From Acidobacteriaceae bacterium (GTDB lineage Bacteria; Acidobacteriota; Terriglobia; Terriglobales; Acidobacteriaceae): a DNA stretch of 13,252 nt. The first letter of the stretch is position 1. The number at the start of each line of letters is the position of its first letter. Positions 1-5,572 of the stretch are shown here, in pieces. A program made the position numbers and the translations under genes. The DNA is taken from positions 1 to 13,252 of the forward strand of contig JAOAPJ010000100.1 in NCBI GenBank assembly GCA_025462805.1, read 5' to 3'. Below the pieces are notes generated by a model that was not told where the DNA came from, did not search any database, and was given only the letters and a program-made list of their open reading frames with translations.

Positions 1-512
1 TCGAGCCGTTCGCCGGCAAAGGCATCAAGGATCTCCCGTGCCGTGGTGCGTGAGTGCATGTCGGCATTGGCCTCGTTCTCGAACTGGCGTGTCAGAAACC
101 AGCCGTGCGTCTGCGCGAGCTCGATAGCCTTCGCCACCATCCCTGAGCCTCTGGCCGCAGCCGGTGTTAGCACAACCTTTGCCCCGAGAAAGCGCATCAG
201 CTTACGGCGTTCCACACTGAATGTCTCGGTCATCGTGACAACCAGGGGATAGCCCTTCTGTGCGCACACCATAGCGAGTCCTATGCCGGTATTGCCGCTG
301 GTGGCCTCGACCACCGTCTGGCCCGGCTTCAGTTGACCTTTCTTCTCTGCATCCTCGATCACGCCGAGAGCGAGTCGATCCTTGACTGACCCAAGTGGGT
401 TGAAGGCTTCGATCTTTGCAAACAGGTTGATGCCGCCGGGTGCCAGCTTGTTGATCCTGACGACGGGAGTGTTGCCGATGGTTTCAAGAATGTTGGCGTA
501 TGTGTGTCCCAC
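1..512 (-). CDS. cysK: Cysteine synthase A (O-acetylserine sulfhydrylase), C-terminus cut by window edge
   Basis: PLP enzyme that makes L-cysteine from O-acetylserine and sulfide in the cytoplasm. I translated the minus strand directly: about 170 residues are present of the roughly 310 usual for the family, because the gene runs off the left edge. Visible motifs are IGNTPVVRIN near residues 12-21, NPLGSVKDR at 38-46 with the Schiff-base lysine at K44, the substrate-loop TSGNTG at 71-76, and the family signature ERRKLM further on, followed by QFENEAN. The start is GTG at 512-510, chosen because GGAGGAG lies just upstream and the conserved N-terminus begins immediately after it. No in-frame ATG gives a better start. 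The gene is in the same orientation as the secreted-protein gene upstream of it but separated by a hairpin terminator, so it probably has its own promoter in 513-696; I could not identify that promoter. A cystathionine beta-synthase-like paralogue is less likely but cannot be excluded without the C-terminus. Confidence 0.93.
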   Translation of the reverse strand, partial: MGHTYANILETIGNTPVVRINKLAPGGINLFAKIEAFNPLGSVKDRLALGVIEDAEKKGQLKPGQTVVEATSGNTGIGLAMVCAQKGYPLVVTMTETFSVERRKLMRFLGAKVVLTPAAARGSGMVAKAIELAQTHGWFLTRQFENEANADMHSRTTAREILDAFAGERL

Positions 513-696
513 TGAGTGCTCCTCCGGTCGCGACAAGGAAGTCGGCTCGGCGCCCGTCGCCAAAGGCAATGCGCATATCTGCCGATCGACAAAGGATACG
601 GGATTTGGGGGAATTTCGCTGCACGGTTGTGAACCGCGGGCCACGGGGCGCCCTGGAGAAGGCTGACTTCTGACGGCTGCGATATGCGCTAATGCA

Positions 697-723
697 ACAC
701 GGCCACCCAAGAGGTGGCCGTGT
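697..723 (-). terminator. Hairpin terminator after the first secreted-protein gene
   Basis: A perfect 11-bp inverted repeat (ACACGGCCACC, 5-nt loop CAAGA, GGTGGCCGTGT) begins 23 nt beyond the stop codon of the gene at 747-1922. In the minus-strand transcript the hairpin is followed by only a weak T-containing tract (TTGCATTAG), so intrinsic termination may be partial. It separates the secreted-protein gene from cysK. A hairpin containing the same GGCCRCC-type stem core follows the paralogous gene. Confidence 0.7.
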
Positions 724-746
724 GCTCAAGCGGCGAGCGCCGTTTC

Positions 747-1922
747 CTACCAGGCGTACACCCGCATGTTGTGGATATAGCTCATGACTGAGCCGCTCCC
801 ACGGCTGGCGCCATCGACTTGGTAGTTCACAACAAGATCATTCTTCGCCCAGCCCAGCCATTCACCGGACGGTGCCGTTGCATTGCTGAACAGGCTATGC
901 GTCCCGTCGAAGTCCACCCAGTCGTGCGTCACTACCCCATTGGCATCGCGGTGATACGCGATCTGGATGTGGTGCCACGTGTTGGGTGCCCAAGTCGTCG
1001 TATCGCAAGGGACGTTGGAAGTGTGCCAGTGAGGGTGACCGCCGGACACGTAAGTCCATTCCCAGCTCTTCGAATAGGTGGAGCACTGCGTCGCGTAGAT
1101 AACTGTTTCGCCAGCCGAGGTGACCTGATTCATATCCAGCTCGAGATTTGCCACTTGCGAGGGATTCGTGAAGTAAACGTAGGTGTCGAGTGCAAAGTGA
1201 GTAGATACGCCATCCCTACCGTAGGAGACGTGCCAACGCTCGCCGCCATGCGAGGAGTAATCCATATAAAACTCGCGGGCATCGTCATACACCGGAGTAG
1301 TTGCTGGGTATGCTGACGAGCCCCGCGAGGATCCGGGTGTCCCTGCATCATGTTCGCCCGACCAGTTGCTGGCGATGTCTAGGTTCCCCGAGGCGACTGC
1401 ATATGTAGGCACATTGCTTGCACCAGCACCGCTACCCGAACCACTGCCAGAGCCGCTACCCGAGCCACTTCCCGAGCCACTGCCCGAGCCGCTGCCGGAA
1501 CCACTTCCCGAGCCACTGCCCGAGCCGCTGGAACTGCTGTCGGCTACATTGAAGGTGACGTCAACACGCGGGCACTTGGTGTCGCTGGTCCAGGACTTGA
1601 AATGAATGGTATGGGGCCCCGGACTGATGATTTGATTCGTGACGTCGATATCGTAGTGGGTAGCTCCATGGATAAGCGTGCGGCCGTGATCGATGGAGTA
1701 GGCAAAGCTCGTCGGCGTCAGGCCGCCGCATCCAATGTTGTGAGCGCGGATTGCGACAGGAGAGGTCACAGTCGTGGCGGGAATTGGGCTTGCGACGGTG
1801 ACATTCTGTGCATACGCCACCTGCGCGGCCACAAGTCCGGACATCGCTGCGAGAAGTGAGACGACCAGCCGGCGCACCGGGACATGGCTAAAAGGAGGAA
1901 GACTGCTCTGCATGCGCAACAT
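747..1922 (-). CDS. Secreted Ig-like / concanavalin-type jelly-roll protein with (Gly-Ser)16 linker
   Basis: Function unknown; probably an exported carbohydrate-binding or surface-interaction protein. The 391-residue product starts with a signal peptide (basic VRR, hydrophobic VVSLLAAMSGLVAA, cleavage after AYA at 36-38). Residues ~39-127 form an Ig-like domain typical of secreted Acidobacteriota proteins (VASP...SPV...A, two cysteines C65 and C117). A pure Gly-Ser linker occupies 133-164. The C-terminal ~215 residues look like a concanavalin/LamG-type beta jelly roll: repeated short strands, FALDTYVYF, NLELDMNQ, TWHHIQI, and two further cysteines (ATQC, NVPC). No glycosidase catalytic motif was recognised. 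It is clearly paralogous to the next gene: long stretches of the C-terminal domain are identical or conservatively changed, e.g. YDDAREFYM and GHGGERWH (SHGGERWH here). The ATG start is preceded by TAGGAG at about 5 nt. The fold assignment is my inference from pattern; the relation to the paralogue is seen directly. Confidence 0.85.
   Translation of the reverse strand: MLRMQSSLPPFSHVPVRRLVVSLLAAMSGLVAAQVAYAQNVTVASPIPATTVTSPVAIRAHNIGCGGLTPTSFAYSIDHGRTLIHGATHYDIDVTNQIISPGPHTIHFKSWTSDTKCPRVDVTFNVADSSSSGSGSGSGSGSGSGSGSGSGSGSGSGSGSGSGSGAGASNVPTYAVASGNLDIASNWSGEHDAGTPGSSRGSSAYPATTPVYDDAREFYMDYSSHGGERWHVSYGRDGVSTHFALDTYVYFTNPSQVANLELDMNQVTSAGETVIYATQCSTYSKSWEWTYVSGGHPHWHTSNVPCDTTTWAPNTWHHIQIAYHRDANGVVTHDWVDFDGTHSLFSNATAPSGEWLGWAKNDLVVNYQVDGASRGSGSVMSYIHNMRVYAW
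1431..1526 (-). repeat. Eight tandem 12-bp repeats encoding (GSGS)8
   Basis: Eight consecutive 12-bp units, variants of GGCTCGGGCAGT on the coding strand, each encode Gly-Ser-Gly-Ser and form the interdomain linker of the secreted protein. Units differ only at a few third-position or synonymous bases. Because 12 is a multiple of three, expansion or contraction would change linker length without shifting the frame. The paralogue has a short, non-repetitive Ser/Ala/Pro/Asn linker at the same place. Confidence 0.95.
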
Positions 1923-2252
1923 AACTTCTCCTACTTGGGGGATTCACCCGTTTGTCTATGTAACTGTATTGGTCCGCCATGTACTGCCACGGGGCCGGAA
2001 CGGCCGAGCCTTTTGCTCAGCCAACCATCCTGCTACTTACAAGGCTGGTTAAAGGAGTTACAGGCTCTGATATGCGCAGCGTTAATCAGGGCGCACGATG
2101 AGCGAGGCCTGCAAGCAGGTCTGGCTTGGGGTTACGAGAGTAATGCGGCATTCCCTTAGGGGGAGCAGTGATGCGGCATGCAGCTTACTCTTCGCTCTTG
2201 CCGGACAGATTTATGTCTCTTGCAAGAATTTTCTGGGTGATTGCTTGAACGG
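1923..2252 (-). promoter_or_regulatory. Long leader of first secreted-protein gene, with blocks shared with paralogue
   Basis: About 320 nt without a gene, lying between a promoter-like element and the start codon. Three blocks match the leader of the paralogous gene in the same order: an AATCAC-CAG block just below the promoter (about 2246-2230); a central block around 2131-2085 with a hairpin (AGACCTGC, loop, GCAGGCCT) followed by CGCT and CGTGYGCCC; and a 3' block 1977-1923 with GCGGACCA, ACAGTTACATA, CGGGTG-ATCCC and TAGGAGAAGTTA. A further strong hairpin lies at 2022-2002 (8-bp stem GGCTGAGC/GCTCGGCC, one G-U pair, loop AAAAG). I do not recognise a known riboswitch class; in particular there is no GEMM core. 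It may be a cis-regulatory RNA, or simply an upstream region retained after tandem duplication. Confidence 0.5.
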
Positions 2253-2281
2253 ATAATACACACGAAATCGCAGCAGAAAAG
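2253..2281 (-). promoter_or_regulatory. Promoter-like element of first secreted-protein gene
   Basis: On the minus strand, CTTTTC, a 17-nt spacer and TATTAT occur in this order. The paralogous gene has CTTTTC, 17 nt and TATCAT at nearly the same distance from its start codon (about 330 versus 313 nt). The -10-like hexamer and the conserved spacing support a promoter. The -35-like half is far from the TTGACA consensus, so an alternative sigma factor or an activator would be plausible. Confidence 0.4.
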
Positions 2282-2510
2282 CCCCTCTACGCTATTAGTT
2301 GTAGGAGAAAAATGACGGGTGAACATCCCCGTTTTGTACGTGCAGATTGTGCTCGGCGTGCGTAACAAGGCACTGTCGTTTTGCCGAGTAATTACGTTCC
2401 CGTCTCGGTGTCATATCACCCGGAATCACAATGATGGGTCATGGGCATCACCCATTCGTTGTATCGATCTCGCGTGCTCAAACAAGTGGTGGAATTGGGG
2501 GCAAGACAAA
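2282..2510 (+). other. Non-coding interval between the two secreted-protein genes
   Basis: No convincing gene in either strand: short open frames here have no ribosome site or recognisable sequence. The part nearest the promoter-like element (about 2282-2325) still shows scattered similarity to the region upstream of the paralogue (a run of T followed by CYCC and GGCTTTTC). A small inverted repeat ATGGGT...ACCCAT lies at 2434-2455. Nothing else was recognised. Confidence 0.5.
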
Positions 2511-2538
2511 GATGGCCGCCCCGTCTGGGGCGGCCATC
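2511..2538 (-). terminator. Hairpin terminator after the second secreted-protein gene
   Basis: A perfect 12-bp inverted repeat (GATGGCCGCCCC, 4-nt loop, GGGGCGGCCATC) sits 26 nt past the stop codon of the gene at 2565-3659. In the minus-strand transcript it is followed by TTTGTCTTGCC, a modest T-rich tract, which fits an intrinsic terminator. It implies that the two paralogous genes are transcribed separately despite being in tandem. Confidence 0.8.
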
Positions 2539-2564
2539 GCGGCACTAGTGAATTGCGGTAGTGG

Positions 2565-3659
2565 CTACCAGCTATAGATCGTCATCTTGTGAACAAAGCT
2601 GGTTACTGAACCGTTCCCGAGAGCGCCGTCAACCTGATAGTTCACCAGCAGGAGACCGGTCGGCCAACCCAGCCAGAGGGCACCCGGGCCGCCGGCGTTA
2701 TTGAAGGTACTGTGCGTGCCGTCCAAGTTCACCCAATCGTGAACGACGTAGCCGCTGTCATCGCGATGGAAGCCGATCTGGATGTGGTGCCAGGTATTCG
2801 GGGCCCAGCTCTTCGGGTTGCACGGTACATTCGACGGGCGCCAATGTGAGGAGCCATCAGTGTAGGTAATTTCCCAGGTATTCGAGTAGCTGGAGCACTG
2901 GGTGCCATAGATCACGGTCTGGCCATTCGGCATGACCTGGTTGAAGTCCAGCTCGAGGTTCCCGACCTGGCTCGGATCGGTGAAGTAGACATAGGTGTCG
3001 AGCGCGAAGTTATGTCCACCAGCGTTATTGCCCATCGAGATATGCCAGCGCTCGCCGCCATGGCCTGAGTACTCCATGTAGAACTCGCGTGCATCGTCAT
3101 AGAGCGGGGTGGTTGCAGGAAAGACCGTGGACCCCTTTGCCCATCCCGGTGTGCCGTTGTCATGTTCCCAAGCCCAGTTGCCCGCGATATCGAGGTCAGA
3201 CGTCGCGCTGGCATTGGAAGGCACATTCGACGATGCGTTCGATGCGCTTGGGGCAGGGGAACTACCGGGGCTGCCCCTGCCGATCGAGAACGACGTGGAG
3301 GCTACCGGACAGAGGCCAGCCACCGTCCACGACTTGAAGTAGACAGTGTGGCTTCCAGAGCCTATGCCGGAGGTGACGACGTCCACGTCATAGGGCGTGA
3401 CTCCCCACATCACGTTGGCGTCATTGTCGACCGAGTAGCCGAATGCCACTGGGGCAAGACTGTTACAGCCCACATTGTGGGCCCGTACCCACGTGGGAGA
3501 GGGCACGTTGCTGCCGTTCACGGGGCTGGCGACTGTGATGTTCTGGGCAAAGGCTGTGACTGATCCGCAAACTGCTGCGACTCCGAAAAGCGCTGCAACG
3601 GATGCGATGACAAACCCACGCGTCAATGCCTGGCGGAAAGTGGAAATATTCTTCTGCAA
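2565..3659 (-). CDS. Secreted Ig-like / concanavalin-type jelly-roll protein, paralogue, TTG start
   Basis: A 364-residue paralogue of the neighbouring secreted protein, function unknown. A longer frame is open to 3770, but I chose TTG at 3659-3657: AGGAG lies 8 nt upstream at 3672-3668; the surrounding sequence (TAGGAGAAGTTA) is conserved with the other gene; and this start places signal-peptide cleavage after AFA at residue 38, exactly as in the paralogue. The longer version would bury the signal peptide behind about 37 unrelated residues. Order: signal peptide 1-38, Ig-like domain ~39-125 with two conserved cysteines, short Ser/Ala/Pro/Asn linker, then a ~210-residue jelly-roll/lectin-like domain (FALDTYVYF, NLELDFNQ, TWHHIQI, conserved GTQC and NVPC). 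Likely exported to the periplasm or medium. Carbohydrate binding is an inference from the fold-like pattern; no catalytic residues were recognised. Confidence 0.85.
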   Translation of the reverse strand: MQKNISTFRQALTRGFVIASVAALFGVAAVCGSVTAFAQNITVASPVNGSNVPSPTWVRAHNVGCNSLAPVAFGYSVDNDANVMWGVTPYDVDVVTSGIGSGSHTVYFKSWTVAGLCPVASTSFSIGRGSPGSSPAPSASNASSNVPSNASATSDLDIAGNWAWEHDNGTPGWAKGSTVFPATTPLYDDAREFYMEYSGHGGERWHISMGNNAGGHNFALDTYVYFTDPSQVGNLELDFNQVMPNGQTVIYGTQCSSYSNTWEITYTDGSSHWRPSNVPCNPKSWAPNTWHHIQIGFHRDDSGYVVHDWVNLDGTHSTFNNAGGPGALWLGWPTGLLLVNYQVDGALGNGSVTSFVHKMTIYSW

Positions 3660-3971
3660 ACTAACTTCTCCTAATGGGATACACCCGGGTCTTATGTAAC
3701 TGTCGTGGTCCGCAATACGTTCTTGCCGGGCCGAAAAGCAAGCACCTGATCGGTCTCCAAGGCGGGACAAAAGCCGACGGTAGCGCGCCCAATTCAGCGG
3801 TATCCGGGCACACGAACAGCGAGGCCTGTGTGAGCAGGTCTGCTGGAATGGGGCGTGAGGTGGTCACATGCGCACGACTCCTGCGCGTGTCCGAGTCACC
3901 TGTTTACGCCTGACATCTTGCCGAGAGAGTTAATATCCAGCGGCGAGATACTGTGTGATTTCTTTAATCGA
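3660..3971 (-). promoter_or_regulatory. Long leader of second secreted-protein gene, with blocks shared with paralogue
   Basis: About 310 nt of non-coding leader matching blocks in the leader of the first gene: AATCACACAG just below the promoter; the central block 3855-3795 with the AGACCTGC...CAGGCCT hairpin, CGCT and CGTGTGCCCGGAT; and the 3' block 3713-3660 with GCGGACCA, ACAGTTACATA, CGGGTG-ATCCC and TAGGAGAAGTTA. The loop of the central hairpin differs (TT versus CTCACA) while the stem is kept. Between blocks the two leaders diverge, but both hold local hairpins; here GCGCA...TGCGC near 3885-3869 and CTTGC...GCAAG near 3742-3722. No known riboswitch was recognised. Confidence 0.5.
3668..3672 (-). 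promoter_or_regulatory. Ribosome binding site that decides the TTG start
   Basis: AGGAG on the minus strand, 8 nt before TTG at 3659. The paralogue has the same TAGGAGAAGTTA context, where the codon before the homologous TTG is ATG instead of AGT. This is the main reason for rejecting the upstream start at 3770. Confidence 0.75.
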
Positions 3972-4000
3972 ATGATACACAGATATTGCGCCCGGAAAAG
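3972..4000 (-). promoter_or_regulatory. Promoter-like element of second secreted-protein gene
   Basis: CTTTTC (4000-3995), a 17-nt spacer and TATCAT (3977-3972) on the minus strand. The same arrangement, embedded in GGCTTTTC...TGTGTATYATYCG, occurs upstream of the paralogue. Conservation supports a promoter; the -35-like half is non-canonical. Confidence 0.4.
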
Positions 4001-4408
4001 CCTTGTACTCACATATTTGCGGGAAAAACGATGTAAGCGGGCATCTCGAAAATCAGTGTGAAGAATGTGCATCCTTCGCGTAATCAGACCGAGGCGGCGC
4101 AGATGGAATTACGCGCCTGGAGGCGATTGGAAGCGGCGGAATAACACTTTCGTGGCATCCCATGCTGTTCTGAAACGATCGATGTACCATCGCCGCACAA
4201 GCTCATGCTGAAGGCCACGGTCTTCGCATGCCATCTCCGGCAGAGCTCGGTGCGTTCCGCGCGCGAACGCGGCTCTTGACCTCCAGCGTGACGCAAGCCG
4301 CACCTTGCTCATCGCATCTGACACATCTTGCTGCACCGGATCAGCGCAGGCCGCTCGAATCCGCGGGCGGCTGCCATCCATTCCCCCCTGCAACCCGTCT
4401 ATGGCAGC
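4001..4408 (+). other. Intergenic region between divergent secreted-protein and ligase genes
   Basis: This stretch separates the minus-strand promoter of the secreted-protein gene from the plus-strand ligase. The open frames here (4084-4296 and 4109-4423 minus; 4228 onward plus) lack ribosome sites, and their translations look like out-of-frame high-GC sequence, so I call no gene. The ligase promoter must lie here. A TTGACC at about 4275 is the only -35-like match, but I found no matching -10. Confidence 0.4.
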
Positions 4409-5509
4409 ATGACCATCAAGCACGCGATGCGCCTACCCTTCGACCCTCCGGTGCTGCCGATGCTGGCAAAGCGGATCGATGCATTGCCAGAGGAGGGCTC
4501 GTGGATCTTCGAGCCCAAGTGGGATGGCTTTCGCGCGCTCATCTTTCGCGATCGCGGCGAGATCCTGATTCAGAGCCGGGACGAGAAGTCGTTGAACCGC
4601 TACTTCCCGGATCTGATCGAGCCGTTGCTTGAGCAGCTTCCCGAAGAGTGCGTGCTCGATGGCGAGATCGTGATCGCACGCAACGGTGCGCTCGACTTCG
4701 ATGCTCTTCAACTGCGCATCCATCCTGCGGCGTCCCGCGTGAAGCTGCTGGCGCAGCAGACTCCGGCGTCCTTCGTCATCTTCGATCTGCTGGCAGAAGG
4801 CGAGAGCGACCTGCGGGCTCAACAGTTCTCGAATCGGCAGGCGCGGATGCAGCAGATGCTGTCGCAGATTACGCCGCCGCTCCACTTAACTCCGTCCACG
4901 ACCGACCGGAGTGTCGCGTCCGATTGGTTCCGGCGCTTCGAAGGCGCAGGCCTCGATGGGGTCATCGTCAAGCCGGATGGCCAGTATGAACCGGGCAAGC
5001 GCGTGATGTACAAGGTCAAGCATGAGCGCGACTGCGACTGCGTGGTGGCGGGCTTCCGCTGGTACAAGGAGAGCGAAGGGACTCAGGTCGGTTCGCTGCT
5101 GCTTGGCCTCTATAACGACAGCGGCGCGCTGCAGCATGTCGGCGTGTGTGCCTCGTTTACCAAAGAGAAGCGAGCCGAACTGGTAGAGTTTCTCGCGCCC
5201 TATCGCAAGGGTGCGCTGATGGATCACCCGTGGGCCTCCTGGGCCGATGAAGAAGCGGTCGGAGCCGGCGAGCAGCGCATGCCGGGCGGCAAGAGCCGCT
5301 GGAGCCAGGGCAAGGATCTATCATGGGAGCCGCTGCGGCCGGAGCTGGTGGTGGAGGTTGCATACGAGCACATGCAGGGGCCGCGCTTCCGTCATATGGC
5401 GCACTTCCGGCGCTGGCGCACGGATAAGTCACCCACGGAATGCACCTATGCGCAGCTCGAAGTAGTGCCGGCGCATGAGCTGAGCGAGATATTCGCGGAA
5501 GGCCGTTAG
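4409..5509 (+). CDS. ATP-dependent DNA ligase, LigC type
   Basis: Seals DNA nicks through a lysine-AMP intermediate; in this family it serves end joining or base-excision repair in the cytoplasm. The 366-residue product has all core nucleotidyltransferase motifs: EPKWDGFR at 35-42 with nucleophile K37 (motif I), LDGEIV ending near residue 88 (III), FVIFDLL at about 122-128 (IIIa), LDGVIVK at about 182-188 (IV) and YKVK at about 201-204 (V). It then has an OB-fold domain ending in RFRHMAHFRRWRTDK (VI). There is no polymerase or phosphoesterase domain, and the length matches LigC-type ligases (~350-360). The start is uncertain: ATG at 4409 is used, ATG at 4427 (MRLPFDPP, where family members usually begin) is equally possible, and neither has a good Shine-Dalgarno sequence. 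A TTG-initiated extension to 4328 looks unlikely. It converges on the LigD-type polymerase gene, 53 bp apart, consistent with a shared repair role. Confidence 0.93.
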   Translation: MTIKHAMRLPFDPPVLPMLAKRIDALPEEGSWIFEPKWDGFRALIFRDRGEILIQSRDEKSLNRYFPDLIEPLLEQLPEECVLDGEIVIARNGALDFDALQLRIHPAASRVKLLAQQTPASFVIFDLLAEGESDLRAQQFSNRQARMQQMLSQITPPLHLTPSTTDRSVASDWFRRFEGAGLDGVIVKPDGQYEPGKRVMYKVKHERDCDCVVAGFRWYKESEGTQVGSLLLGLYNDSGALQHVGVCASFTKEKRAELVEFLAPYRKGALMDHPWASWADEEAVGAGEQRMPGGKSRWSQGKDLSWEPLRPELVVEVAYEHMQGPRFRHMAHFRRWRTDKSPTECTYAQLEVVPAHELSEIFAEGR

Positions 5510-5517
5510 CTCCGATC

Positions 5518-5572
5518 GCGCAGTTATCCGCGCGAACTTGTGCGGCGCAGTTATTCGCGCAGTTATTCGCGG
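5518..5572. repeat. Three short direct repeats between the convergent repair genes
   Basis: Three copies of GCGCAGTTATYCGCGS lie at 5518-5533, 5545-5560 and 5557-5572; the last two overlap by 4 bp. Each copy is itself flanked by GCGC/GCGC-like ends and could form a 4-5-bp stem with an 8-nt loop, on either strand. The TTA of the third copy is the TAA stop codon of the LigD-type gene. Copy offsets of 27 and 12 bp keep the other TTAs in the same frame, giving three in-frame stops in series. It may act as a weak bidirectional terminator or just reflect replication slippage. Confidence 0.7.

Noticed and set aside
1366..1605. Plus-strand open frame with PEPLPEPL repeats
   Set aside because: It is the antisense reading of the Gly-Ser tandem repeat in the secreted-protein gene.
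1923..2250. A cyclic-di-GMP (GEMM) or other known riboswitch in the leaders
   Set aside because: I looked for the GEMM core and other familiar conserved cores and did not find them; only local hairpins and the blocks shared by the two paralogues are supported.
2156..2368. Small minus-strand open frame of 70 residues upstream of the first secreted-protein gene
   Set aside because: No ribosome site, no recognisable sequence, and it spans the promoter-like element and leader blocks shared with the paralogue.
3660..3770. Upstream extension of the second secreted protein to an in-frame start at 3770
   Set aside because: It would place about 37 unrelated residues before the signal peptide, has no good ribosome site, and covers the leader block conserved with the paralogue.
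4328..4408. TTG-initiated N-terminal extension of the DNA ligase
   Set aside because: The 27 extra residues do not look like ligase sequence, the family normally begins near MRLPFDPP, and no ribosome site precedes the TTG.
4228..4632. 134-residue plus-strand open frame overlapping the ligase start
   Set aside because: It is out of frame with the ligase, which has complete motifs, and its translation is arginine/alanine-rich shadow sequence.
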